64,000 nucleotides of DNA from Hirundichthys speculiger. Lineage: Eukaryota > Chordata > Actinopteri > Beloniformes > Exocoetidae. Every line of letters begins with the position of its first letter. The stretch's first letter is position 1. Where the stretch lies: the NCBI GenBank assembly GCA_018398805.1, contig JAGFBZ010002260.1, positions 2,108,001 to 2,172,000 of the forward strand, read 5' to 3'. Below, one piece after another: positions 36,660-47,089 of the stretch. The notes below the pieces were generated by a model. It worked only from the letters and a program-made list of their open reading frames with translations. It was not told the DNA's origin and ran no database searches. The translations under genes were made by a program, and so were the position numbers.

Positions 36660-37687
36660 AGTGAAAGACGAGACGGGAGGTGAAGACAAGATGGGAGGTG
36701 AAGACAAGATGGGAGGTGAAGACGAGGTGGGAGGTGAAGACGAGGCAGGAGGTGAAGACAAGATGGGAGGTGAAGACGAGGTGGGAGGTGAGGACGAGGC
36801 GGGAGGTGAGGACGAGACGGGAGGTGAGGACGAGACGGGAGATGAGGACGAGAGGAGGGAGATGAGGAGGATGAGGGAGGGAGACGGGGGACGAGGAGGG
36901 AGGAGGGAGAAGGCAGGAAGGGAGAGTGAGGACGGAGGAGGCGGGTGAGGACGAGGCAGGAGGTGAGGACGAGGCAGGAGGTGAGGACGAGGCAGGGAGG
37001 TGAGGACGAGACGGGAGGATGAGGACGAGACGGGAGGTGAGGACGAGACGGGAGGTGAGGACGAGACAGGAGGTGAGGATGAGGCAGGAGGTGAAGACGA
37101 GGCAGGAGGTATGGATGAGGCAGGAGCTGAGGATGAGGCAGGAGGTGAAGACGAACCAGGAGGTGAGAATGAGGCAGGAGGTGAGGATGAGGAGGCAGGA
37201 GGTGAGGACGAGGCAGGGAGGTGAAGAGCAGGCAGGAGGTGAGGATGAGGCAGGATGAGGCAGGAGGTGAAGAGCAGGCAGGAGGTGAGGAGGAGGCAGG
37301 AGGTGAGGATGAGGCAGGAGGTGAAGAGAGGCAGGAGGTGAGGATGAGGCAGGAGGTGAAGAGCAGGCAGGAGGTGAGGATGAGGCAGGAAGTGAGGATG
37401 AGGCAGGAGGTGAAGACGAGGCAGGAGGTGAGAATGAGGCAGGAGGTGAAAATGAGGCGGGAGGTGAGGATGAGGCAGGAGGTGAAGACGAGGCAGGAGG
37501 TGAGGATGAGGCAAGAGGTGAGGATGAGGCGGGAGGTGAGGACGAGATTGGAGGTGAGGACGAGGTGGGAGGTTAGGATGAGATGGGAGGTGAGGATGAG
37601 ATGGGAGATGAGGATGAGGCGGGAGATGAAGAGGAGGCAGGAGGTGAGGACGAGATTGGAGGTGAGGACGAGGCGGGAGATGAGCTT
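36660..37687 (+). repeat. 18-bp polypurine minisatellite (GGAGGTGARGAYGAGGCA)
   Basis: About 1.03 kb of tandem 18-bp units, roughly 55-60 copies with variants (GAGGCAGGAGGTGAGGAT type, GACAAGATGGGAGGTGAA type). A degenerate G-rich part at about 36850-36955 separates an early block from the main block. The plus strand is almost pure purine. Because 18 is a multiple of three, frames stay open on both strands: a 386-codon minus frame (36531-37691) reads PPASSS/HLLPRP repeats and plus frames read GGEDEA or QEVRMR repeats. These are not called as genes. Confidence 0.95.
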
Positions 37688-37699
37688 TCACACTGGATA

Positions 37700-40116
37700 T
37701 GAACGGAGCGGCAGCAGCAGCAACATGCGAACTCCACTAATACTGAGTCTATGGGCGCTTCACATCTCGAGCAGCAAAAAAAAAAAAAAAAAGTCTTCGA
37801 GCGATGACTACAAAGTCCCCCCACCCCCCTCCCCCCTAATTCCCCCACCGCCAATGCAGCTGCGGGCGCGTAGCGAGGAGAATGTGGGCGGGAGGTAGGA
37901 TGGCAAACAAGCAGCATGGCTGTGAGATAGAGATCATTTACACCTCATCACTCTTTCATGCCCTCTCTTCTGACACTCCCCTCTTTCTCATACCCCCCCC
38001 CCCCCCCCCCCCCCACCCCACCACCACCACCACGTCCCCCTCCTCCTCCTCCCTCCTCTACATGATTTGTGATAAGTTATTATGTCAGACTCCGCTTGCC
38101 TAACTGGGTCAAGGAAAGAAGAGGAATCTCAGGAAACGGTGACATTCTGACCTGCGTTTATTATCATGGATCATTAGCTAAAGTAAGCTCTTTTTTTTTA
38201 ATAGTCTGCTATTTTTGCAGCGATTCTATTCTAATTTCAGAAATGCAGATATTTCATAACATAATTGCAGTTTTCCTGCCAGCGAGGCACCCTCTTGAAG
38301 TTGGATTCTCGGCGCACGCTGCATACAAATGAGCACTACTGCGGGGCGCCACTGATACGTTACAGCTCACAAGCATATGCATTACTTTTTTTTTAACATT
38401 TATTATTCAGGGTATATAGATACCAAATCGTAAATTCCCATCACTGATTTGTCAGACTGAACTCATCTTCTTTTGACACGTTTCTTGATGCGTCTGCAGT
38501 GTAGATGGATCAAATAGACAGATATTAATATCGTTTCTAAAAGCCCTGAATCTCATCTCCAACCACGCGATGACGCGATGAGGTTACGCTACGCGTCTTC
38601 TTGCATTGCCGACATTTATCTCTTATTTAATTGATGCAAATTTACCGAACACGCATGCACACGGAGTAGCTGGCACACACGCTCTTAGGGGAGTAAAAGT
38701 GCTTGCAAAAAAAAAAAAAAAAACTCGCTCACGCTACTCCACCCCATCCATCCCCTTACACACACACACACACACACAGATGCAGTGTGTGCATATCATC
38801 CAGGCTTAATCTAATCCATTAGTCATATTAAGCAGATGTAGTAGTTCATGTGGACCGGGCTTCTGTATCTACAAGCAGCAGATGTTGAGTTCCCCAACCG
38901 AAACTGAAACCCAAACACATATCATCACATTATAACACATTACTTTCTGTCATTACTGTAGATGGGAGGGATATCAGCAGAACATCTTATTAGGAATCCT
39001 CCCACCATGCGGCTTTGTGTCGTTTTGTGCGAGCGTGCCTGCTGGAGTGTGTCTGCGGCTTCCAGCGGCCGGCTGAGCGGCCGCGGTGGGCATCGGGCCC
39101 GAGACAGCTGGTGTAATGACATTTTAAAAGCGAGGGACGGAACAGCGTGTTATTTTCCTCCGTGAGCAGCGAGCCCCCCAGATTTAGAGGGGCTTCAAAC
39201 AGGCATTTCCTTTCAATCAATATCCTCAACAGAGGCCTTTCGGCTTGTGTACACGACATAAAATGGGATTATCAGCAAGTTGAAAACTGGGTATCACAGT
39301 GTTTAAGAAGAAGAAGAAAAAAAAAGGTTGCATTCCCCTTTTGTTCATTTCTCTGATCCTGCCCGGGATTATAAAAATACCACAGCTTTCATCCAATAAA
39401 CAACACTGTTGCCAATCATGTGGGGAAGCTCGTGGTTTTGCGCGCAGCATCTTCAAATGCGCGGCAGGAGAGCAGCTTCTTTGTGAAGGTCACACATCCG
39501 GAAGCTCTGCTGGGGTTTTCCTGGATGAACGCCCTCAAACTTAGCCTCCCACCGTCTGAGCAGCCGCACATTCACGTGTGCATCCGAGTCCAATTTCAAG
39601 GCCTCTGCACACCAGATGTGCTTTGTTTTGTGTCTGTGCAATTAATTTGCATGTAGATTTTGTTTTTCCAAGCCAAATATCAAATCAATGCAGGCTTTTG
39701 CATCGACGATAATGTGGTCTTTCTCAAAAAGAGGTTGAAGTTTCCAAAGTCTCTTCCAAAAGGAACGAGCCTGACCAATTACAACTGACCATTGTTGTGA
39801 CTGTGGTGCCATTTGAACTCCTGAACCAAGCAGGAACCAACGTTTTTCCTCGTCCTCAAATTGGCATGTAGCCAGGTTCTTTGTTTTTTCTTTTCCTCTT
39901 TTTCTCTCCTTCCCGGTGCAACTTGTTTTCAGAATCTTAACATTTCATTCGCAAACTTGCAGTTGATGCGAGTCGGCAAACACGTTGATATCTCGCTTCC
40001 GATTCATTTGCAATTTTCTGTAACTTATGTGCTTCTCCTCTAGAGTGCAAAAACCTAAAGCAGGATGCTTGTGACTCGTGATGGTCAAAGTCAATATTCG
40101 AAACAAAACAACAATC
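37700..40116. other. Noncoding stretch with homopolymers
   Basis: No gene recognised. A17 lies at about 37777-37792, a C-rich tract at about 37818-37850, A17 at about 38707-38723 and (CA)n at about 38758-38778. The unique part about 38990-39300 is GC-balanced and could be conserved noncoding DNA. Frames are short and overlap on both strands. Confidence 0.4.
37993..38052 (+). repeat. C22 run followed by CCA and CCT repeats
   Basis: Twenty-two consecutive C (37993-38014) are followed by ACCCC, five CCA/ACC units and CTCCTCCTCCTCC. It lies 300 bp after the polypurine minisatellite, so a long strand-asymmetric region spans about 36.66-38.06 kb. Confidence 0.95.
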
Positions 40117-40120
40117 TAGA

Positions 40121-40256
40121 GGCTGCTGGGTAGATCAGTGGTTCGGTGGTTGGTACAGACGCTACAGTCCTCACTGAGTGGTCACAGGTCTGCTGTGCCT
40201 CTTCCCCCACCTTCCTGCCTCCCTTCAAACAAAGGCCACTAGTGCCCCCCCAAAAA
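40121..40256 (+). mobile_element. tRNA-derived SINE
   Basis: The head GGCTGCTGGGTAGATCAGTG GTTCGGTGGTTGGTACAGACG looks like a diverged tRNA (A-box side). The body CACAGGTCTGCTGTGCC and the tail AAACAAAGGCCACTAGTGCC CCCCCAAAA follow. It shares its tail with the SINE at 8860. The B box is degraded (GGTCACAGGTCTG in place of GGTTCGA). Confidence 0.72.
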
Positions 40257-40759
40257 TAAATCCATAAGTGAATCAAGAATCTCAGCAACGAATTCACACA
40301 AGACAATCCGTACTTCGTCCAAGCATGACTGACCCCTGAAAGTCTTTTTTGTTTGACCATCATGACTGCTTCTTTTCCGTGCTCAAGCAGAGAATGACTC
40401 CTGGCCTCTGCTTCAGTATGTGGGGGAGAGCGTGTACAGTATGCGTGATGTGCACGCATGCCGCAGTTCCTCTTGACCCTCATTTAACAATATAGCCGAC
40501 TAATCCAGACATTCAGTGTGGGCATTGCTGTATCTGACCCAAAAAAAACTCAAAAAAAAAAAAAAAAAAAAGCCAAAGTCGGTAGTGTTCCCATCATATT
40601 TCTGTGCTGTTCTACATTGTGCTGATTCTGCGGTAGCTTCAGGTAAATAAGCGGTTGCTTAATGTAATGATGTGATGACGTATAAACAAGAGGCAGTCGT
40701 GCTGAAGCACAATCGAGACTGCAGTAACTTGAGAGCAGCCCAGTGGGGCAATCAGGAGG

Positions 40760-41995
40760 GGATCTGTAGTTGCTCCTGGGCACGACATGGCACAACGTGG
40801 GTAGTGGGAATGTGCAGAATAAGCTTCTGCAATGTCACCAGATTTATTTCCATCCAGTGTTGCATTAATTTTTCACCAATCTTGCATTGATGATGGTAGA
40901 GTCTGACCGCTGCACAAAGCCTTCTCCAGCACATCCCAAAGATTCTCAATGGGGTTCAGGTCTGGACTCTGTGGTGGCCAATCCATGTGTGAAAATGATG
41001 TCTCATGCTCCCTGAACCAGTCTTTCACAATTTGAGCCCGATGAATCCTGGCATTGTCATCTTGGAAAATGCCCGTGCCATCAGGGAAGAACAACTCCAT
41101 TGATGGAATAACCTGGTCATTCAGTATATTCAGGTAGTCAGCTGACCTCATTCTTTGAGCTCATACTGTTGCTGAACCTGGACCTGACCAACTGCAGCAA
41201 CCCCAGATCAGAACACTGCCTCCACAGGCTGGTACAGTAGACACTAGGCATGATGGGAGCATCACTTCATCTGCCTCTCTTCTTACCCTGATGCTCCCAT
41301 CACTCTGGAACAGGGTCAACCTGGACTCATCAGACCACATGACCTTCCATTGCTCCAGAGTCCGATCTTTATGCTCCGTAGCAAATTGAAGCTTTTTTTC
41401 CGGTTAGCATCACTGATTAGTGGTTTTCTTAAGGCCACACAGCTGTTCAGTCCCAATCCCTTGAGTTCCCTTTGCATTGTGTGTGTAGTACTTTTACTAT
41501 TAAACAGCCCTGGGTTCTACTGTTGTTTTTCTTTGATTTGATCTCATCAAACTTGTAAGTCAGGGGTGTCCAAAGTCGGTCCTCGAGGGCCACTATCCTG
41601 CGTGTTTTGCATGTTTCCCTGCTTTAGCACACCTGATCCTAATTAATAGCCACCATCAACTTGTCATCAAGGTCAGCACATGTCTGTTAATGACACAGCC
41701 ACTTGTATCAGGGTGTGAAGGAGGAGGGAAACATCTAAAACCTGCAGGACACCGGCCCTCAAGGACCGACTTTGGACACCCCTGGTTTAAGTGATCGCCC
41801 ATCACAATGAGGATTGAAGATTTTTTTCCGGCCACATTTCCTCCTTGAAGACGATGGGTCCCCACTATCCTTCCAGTTTTTAATAATGCATTGGACAGTT
41901 CTTAACCCAATTTTGGTCATTTCTGTAATCTCCTTAGATGTTTTCTTTGCTTGATGCCAATGCCAATTGATCCTCTTCCATTAGACTTTTCACAG
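40760..41995 (-). pseudogene. Tc1-like transposase, DD36E spacing, inactivated
   Basis: Minus-strand pieces in order: SKEITEMTKIGLRTVQCIIK (helix-turn-helix, about 41950-41890) with a following RRKCGRKK; NSCVALRKPLISDANRKKS; VMWSDESRLTLFQSDGSI (first Asp, about 41340-41285); [40 protein letters not shown] (second Asp, about 41066-41035); and [19 protein letters not shown] (Glu, about 40985-40930), then [20 protein letters not shown]. All three catalytic acids persist. Thirty-six residues separate the second Asp from the Glu, against 34 in classic Tc1. At least three frameshifts, a TGA before QRMRSAD and the MITE insertion break it. Confidence 0.88.
41561..41784 (+). mobile_element. hAT MITE (CAGGGGTGTCCAAAGTCGGTC family)
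   Basis: Begins CAGGGGTGTCCAAAGTCGGT and ends ACCGACTTTGGACACCCCTG, a 20-bp perfect inverted pair that continues into GGCC words. The flanking 8-mers TTGTAAGT (41553-41560) and GTTTAAGT (41785-41792) match at 6 of 8, consistent with an old hAT target duplication. The element lies inside the Tc1 transposase and so postdates that insertion. It belongs to a very common fish MITE family and has no coding content. Confidence 0.93.
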
Positions 41996-42175
41996 GGATG
42001 TATCTTTCAACATGGTTGTTTAGGAAATGAGAAGCAACTCATTGCACCAGTTGGGGTTAAATAACTTGTTGCCAGCTGAAAGATAATCACTCATGCAGTA
42101 ATTATCCAATAGGAGGCTCGTACCTGTTTGCTTAGTTAAATCCAGGTGGCTACTTTTTTTTGGCCAGGCAGTTTA

Positions 42176-42640
42176 TCTGCTGCAGAACCTTTGGCAGCAG
42201 CAACAGTCTAACATCTCTTGCAACCTACTCAAAGCTTCTTGCTGAGAGATTCCCTCTATGATTCATCTGTAATAACCTGAAGTTATTTTAAGTTAACAGG
42301 AGAGTGAGAGAATAAAATAAACATTCAAATCATTGGAACTAAAGCTTATTTAAATCTAGTCAGTGCCAAGTCTTTATCTTCAATCTTGCTTAGACACATA
42401 CGGTCATTTATAAACATAATGATATAAAGACTATATTTCACTTCACCAATAGAGCTTTTAGAAAAAGGCTCAGCGTGCAGCGTAGGGGGTTGAAACCAAC
42501 AACCTATACATAAAAATATTGATTTTCCTATTTTATTCTCATACTGTATCGTTTTATACCTGCGGTGCACATGTTTTAGATGTTTCCCAGTGGCATTATG
42601 GGATGCCATGCAAGGCAAGATGGTCAGTTGCATGCTGAAA
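42176..42640. other. Noncoding stretch before the LINE
   Basis: No gene recognised. It may include further 5'-decayed LINE sequence next to 42640. Confidence 0.4.
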
Positions 42641-43411
42641 ACTTTCCTGAAAGTGGTGCTTTTTGCATATTGCTCAATTGTTTGCACAAAGCATATTATC
42701 AGTGTTGGATTATGGTGATATTTTGTACATGCACGCCTCTGCTGCGACTCTTAAACCCCTGGACTCTGTTTACCACTCTGCATTAAGATTCATCACTGGA
42801 GACAGCTATGACACCCATCATTGTGACTTGTACTCTAATGTTGGGTGGCCCTCTCTTTCTGTAAGACGTGAAAGACACTGGGTTTTATTTATTTATAAAG
42901 CTCTTAATGGTCTTTTACCTCCTTACATTAGTTCCATGCTTTCTTTTAATGAGGGCTCTTATCAAACTCGGTCTCGTGATTGGATTACGCTGCAGGTGCC
43001 AGCTGTTTTTAGTGAACTTGGAAAATCCAGTTTTTCATATTGTGCACCTGCAACTTGGAATAACATGCAGAACTATTTCAAGCTTTCATCATTTTTATCC
43101 ATAGGGCAATTTAAATCTTTAACTGTATCACATTTTACTTCTAGCTGTTCCTGTTTTACCTGATTATTGTTCTACATTTTAACTACATTTTAACTATATT
43201 TAAATTAAATTTTAATTATTCATGTTTTTATTTATTTTTTAAATTTTAATTGTAATTTTACTGTGTTTTTAAATTCTTGTCGTTACTTTTATGTAAGTTT
43301 CTCTTTGGCATTTTTTTTGTGTCTAAGTGCCTTAATTGTTGTTATTGTTGTTTCACTCGGCTGCATTGTAAATGAGGTCTCTACCTCAATGTATCTCCGA
43401 GTTTAAATAAA

Positions 43412-43450
<39 letters not shown>
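42640..43450 (+). mobile_element. 5'-truncated LINE 3' end with (TAA)n tail
   Basis: Only the last part of the reverse-transcriptase ORF and the 3' untranslated region are present. The copy ends CCGAGTTTAAATAAAGG followed by about 12 TAA/AAT units (about 43411-43448), the microsatellite-type tail seen in L2/CR1-like LINEs. Roughly 800 bp of a multi-kilobase element remain, the usual product of aborted target-primed reverse transcription. The (TAA)n tail is fairly intact, which suggests a moderately recent insertion. Confidence 0.85.
42663..43163 (+). pseudogene. LINE reverse-transcriptase C-terminal fragment
   Basis: A single open frame of 166 codons reads SVLDYGDILYMHASAATLKP, LDSVYHSALRFITGD, CDLYSNVGWPSLSVRRERHW, LFIYKALNGLLPPYISSML, YQTRSRDWITLQVPAVFSEL and GKSSFSYCAPATWNNMQ. 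This is the region after the catalytic palm in fish L2/Rex-like non-LTR elements (YGDV.Y..A....L..L..V...A.R...G and the C-terminal F.Y.AP..WN..). The frame lacks the YADD block and the endonuclease. It remains open to a TGA, so the fragment is less decayed than the relic at 15140. Confidence 0.88.
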
Positions 43451-44260
43451 GTGCCAAATATATATATCTCAAGTATTTAAGCACAAAGGCCTGAGAGGGA
43501 GGAAAAAGGAAGCAGAAAGTAAAACACATACGTCTTGCTAAGCTGTAAAATCTGGTTTCAAAAAGGGCTATTGAGGTAAAGTCTTCACACCAGGCTGGCT
43601 GACTTATTCACTTGAGACAAAAAAAAAACTCCATCTCTCCCCGTCAATCACAGGAAGTTGAACGTAGAATCATAAGAAGCTTCTGAGGATTCACAGAGAG
43701 ATCGCTTCGCCAGCAGATACCTCTGTAGGTATCAGCGTTTGTCTGTAATGGTGTGTGTCTCCAAAGTGGTTTTCCCCCCCCCCCCTTTTTTTTTCCTCCT
43801 GGTATTTTATGAGCTAATTTCTAAGGAGAATTTTGCACTCGGTCAAATATTCACTTTCAGCTAAGCTGAAAGCAGGAAAAAAAAAAGGTGAATACCAGAG
43901 AAAATAAAAATGACCATTTCGTTTCAAGGAGAAATATAAAAGAAACATGATCCAGGGAAACTTAAGTACATCCGCAGCCTGGATTTAGACAGCTGGCTCT
44001 CTAACTACAAACATTAAACTGAGTTGCAGGCCTGTTCATTGAAATGTTGTGATAAGACATTGCACATCACAATATTTATGATGATTTTTTTCCCCCCGCA
44101 AATAAGGGTTGTGCAAGGATATACAGTCATTAAGTTATTTGATTTGAATTCGGGGGTGGATGTTCAGGAAAAACTCCTCCATCCCTTCATCGGGGATCAG
44201 AATAATTGGATTTTGAAGAGGCAGGGTGCAAATATGGGCCAAACAGCGGTCTTTAGTCAT
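43451..44260. other. Noncoding stretch
   Basis: No gene recognised. A C13 run followed by poly-T lies at about 43775-43794 and poly-A at about 43878-43887. Confidence 0.4.
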
Positions 44261-44262
44261 GC

Positions 44263-44420
44263 ATGAGAGGTGAAGTAGCTCTCAGTCCGACCTTGACTGA
44301 TCACCTCCTCCGAGAAGAGGAGGAGGAGGAGCTCGCAGTGGTTCTGCAGGATTCAGCAGAAACAGCCACAGAGGTGCAAGACTTAAGAAGACTCCTTAAA
44401 AGAACACTTGGCATTAACTT
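44263..44420 (+). other. Possible upstream exon-like ORF of the 45-kb block
   Basis: The frame reads LSPTLTDHLLREEEEEELAV VLQDS, then AETATEVQDLRRLLKRTLG, an acidic, helix-prone stretch unlike the AT-rich flanks. It is on the same strand and 500 bp before the unidentified block at 44919. No clear splice donor follows it. It may be the N-terminal part of the same decayed gene. Confidence 0.2.
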
Positions 44421-44918
44421 TTTATTGGCGAAAGTCATTTCACTTTTAAAAACTTATTTTCTTAGTATTTTAGCCATGCTCGGTACGGCGTGTTCCTGAC
44501 TTATTACTTACTCCAGCGAAGGAGAGTCGTTTCAGAAAAGTCAGCACTTACAAACCAGCAGCAAATAAGTTACAAGAAGCAGAGAAGTGCAATCAGGGGT
44601 CAATTTTCCAGGCCATGCAGCTATGAAATTGTTTTTCCTTTTGTTTCTCCTCCAAAACAGGGGAATGGACCATGATATAAGATCCACAAATATCTGTAAT
44701 GGCCTTGTTTACACCGGTAGGGTGAAAGGATGATGCCACGTCTGAGTGGCATCCTGATGGCCACCCGGCCTACGCTTTTTTTTAAAAAAACTGAAAACTA
44801 CAAAGTGTGTGATGGAGGCAGAGAAGGAACAGCCCTGGCACACTGTGCGAGTCCTTATTTGGGTCGACTCCAGTGAAGCACAGCGGACTGGTGCATGACT
44901 GATAAATGATTCTAATAA

Positions 44919-45600
44919 ATGACTAATCAACTACTTAAAGAGAAAAAGTTGAAGTTGCTGATACATACCAAAAGCCTAATGAGTTTGTCACAATCAAATT
45001 TAATTAGGCTGGAAAGCTGTGCAGCAATTATCCTAGTCCATCCAACACTGTGGGAGACATTTCTAACCTTCGACGAGACAACAGAAGAGTTAGAAGGAGA
45101 ACATGTGAATCAAGCACTAAATTTAATTAAAGTTCATGCATGTCGTCCCCTCACAAAAATCTTTGCTCTCCTTTATGAAGAGCTGGATCATGTAAAGGGT
45201 TCATATACAGAACTTTGCAGGACATATGAAACTGATGTTCTCATCGTTAAGAGAGCAGATGTAAAATATTTAACAGTAGCTTAATAAAGAAAAAAAGTGA
45301 TCATGTACAAACTGTGACGAAGGACCTGGAGCTCATGAACAAGTTCAGAGCTGAGCAGGAAGCTCTCCACCGCACAATGGTCCAGGAGATTGCTTTTCTG
45401 AGACAAACCTCCTCCAAGCGAGAGATCTGTTTTCAAGCAGAAATGGAGGAACTGAAAAATCAACTCCGTCGGCTCTCAACTGAACTGAATGACAAGACGA
45501 ATTTGGTCCCTGAAGGAGAAAAATCACCAGACGTAGAGAACCAAGCCAGCAGCAGGTGTCCATCCCTACGCTCTTCACTGATCCTCAACCACCGGAGGTG
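44919..45600 (+). pseudogene. Unidentified coding-like block with a frameshift (coiled-coil C-terminus)
   Basis: Frame 1 (44919-45284) reads in part LESCAAIILVHPTLWETFLT, EELEGEHVNQALNLIKVHA and LTKIFALLYEELDHVKGSYT. Near a short A-run (about 45285-45298) the coding signal moves to another frame, open from about 45253: KKKSDHVQTVTKDLELMNKF, RAEQEALHRTMVQEIAFLRQ, EMEELKNQLRRLSTELND. The second half has heptad-like Leu/Ile spacing and looks like a coiled coil. No intron separates them. After the stop at 45601, polyadenylation signals AATAAA and AAAATAAA occur at about 45785-45808. I do not recognise the protein. It may be a retrocopy, a decayed gene or an element-encoded protein. Confidence 0.45.
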
Positions 45601-45800
45601 AATCATCCTCCTCAGGAAACCCTCTGATACCAGCAACAGACCTCCTTCTTTCTGGAAAAGAACCTGGCCCTTTGTGGGCTCAAGGAAACCAGAAAAGTGA
45701 AAAAAGAACAAGACCTCATCCAACAGGAGGCACCTAAGATCCCCTTCCTTCCTTTAACCATGTCAGAGACATTTTATGACCTGTAAATAAACTCTCAAAT

Positions 45801-46375
45801 GAAAATAAAATTGGCAGTTATTGCAGTGCTGTGTATTTTACTCGTTTGTACATTATATTGTAGTGTTGCACATTATAGCTACAGTCAGTTGAGAGTCTCA
45901 TATATTTTGGCCATTTAAGTATAAAATGAATCAAAAAACATAATTTCTTAGCCACAGTTGAAGTTTGAGGTCGCCCCCACCATCTCCGTTATGATTCTGT
46001 TCCAGATTGAGCACTTAGCAGCAAACTTTCTATCACTACAGGAGAAATCAATAAAAGCAAAGTGGTCAATTCTTGGGATGTTTTAGCATTTTAGCATCAT
46101 TAGTTTGGTCCTAAACATGGTGCATGTGTGATATGACAACATGTGGGAACGTGCATCTCGCACAAAATTATTAGTCAACTTAATGTACATAGTATCTAAT
46201 ATCAAATCATTATGATAGGTTACATAAAATTTAAAAAAGATTTAAAGACTTGTCTCCAGTTTTTAAGTCTCAGTGCAGTTCATGCGGAAGTCTGAATGAA
46301 ATAATGAGTCCTTAAAACTAGGTCTCTAGTCGGACTGTAGTCCTGGACTTGAATAAATACAAGCCCCAGATTAAG
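45801..46375. other. AT-rich noncoding stretch
   Basis: No gene or repeat recognised. Confidence 0.4.
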
Positions 46376-46379
46376 CAAT

Positions 46380-47080
46380 GGGGCCCGATCTTCCACCAGA
46401 TCTCCGAAAGCCGCTATTAAGGGATAGCGGGTAGCAGGAGGGGCGTTCTCCTGCAAAGAACGCAATCTTCCACCTTCCTAAACCCACTATCCCACCTGCG
46501 CTAGCCGCTACATTATGCATAGGAGTGGTTAGGGCATTCTACCTGTTAAACTAATCAGTGCGTCAGTAGCCATTGCCTTTAAGAGCAGGTTGCGCTACCC
46601 ACAAACCGCTATGGAGCGTCTTTTCATCCAGATCGGAGCAGCTCTCATGCGCAGCTCATCTGGGACTCTGTTGTAGAGCTACTATTTTTTTACAATCTAC
46701 TACAATCTACTATTTTCTCAGGGGTTCAACTAAGGCCAAATCACGTCTCTTATACAAAAGTTCATTTGAGAGGTAGAGCCGTTTTTGCACGTCCACATGT
46801 GGACGCACATTGATGCCATTTGGACGCGCTCTTGTACGTGCCAACAAACTCGGTATCGTACGGGTTGCGGGTGGTCTGGCCACCCACTACCCGCAACCCG
46901 TGATCGCAAGATACCGAGTTTGCGGAAAGGGCAAAAGACACGCCCATTGCCACACCTACAATGTGAGTAAGGGAGTCGGCTTAACGGGTAGCGGCTTTAG
47001 TGAGCGAAAGATTGCATTAGCTGTAAGCGGAGGTTCCTAAACCCGCAATTTGCTGTTAGAGGGTAGCGGCTAGTGTACCA
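46380..47080. repeat. Unclassified repeat with GTAGCGGCTAG motifs and a central dyad
   Basis: The motif GTAGCGG or its complement CCGCTA recurs at about 46410, 46430, 46505, 46605, 46990 and 47060 within a segment of higher GC than its flanks. A 76-bp dyad lies in the middle (listed separately). This pattern suggests a nonautonomous DNA transposon, but I could not fix termini or a target duplication. Confidence 0.4.
46846..46921. repeat. 76-bp dyad able to form a cruciform
   Basis: Outer arms AAACTCGGTATC (46846-46857) and GATACCGAGTTT (46910-46921) pair perfectly. Inner arms CGGGTTGCGGGT (46861-46872) and ACCCGCAACCCG (46889-46900) also pair perfectly. The spacing between arms is 3 and 9 bases, giving a hairpin with one asymmetric internal loop and a 16-base apex. 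Confidence 0.93.
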
Positions 47081-47089
47081 TGGTCTTAG

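Larger units (their letters stand above)
40533..42173 (-). mobile_element. Tc1-like transposon split by a hAT MITE
   Basis: The right end TGGCTACTTTTTTTTGGCC AGGCAG and the left end CTGACCCAAAAAAAACTC are diverged inverted ends, with TA at about 40531-40532 and 42174-42175. A minus-strand transposase relic fills most of the element. A 224-bp hAT MITE is inserted at 41561-41784. A poly-A expansion occupies about 40552-40571. Total length without the insert is about 1.4 kb, normal for Tc1 elements. Confidence 0.88.

Noticed and set aside
36660..37687. CRISPR-like array
   Set aside because: Units are contiguous 18-bp tandem repeats with no unique spacers, and the DNA is vertebrate.
36531..37691. 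386-codon minus-strand open frame rich in P, S, H and L
   Set aside because: It is a translation of the 18-bp minisatellite; the period is a multiple of three so frames stay open without selection. The opposite strand is equally open.
36562..37898. Plus-strand frames reading GGEDEA or QEVRMR repeats
   Set aside because: Same minisatellite in other frames; no nonrepetitive domain at either end.
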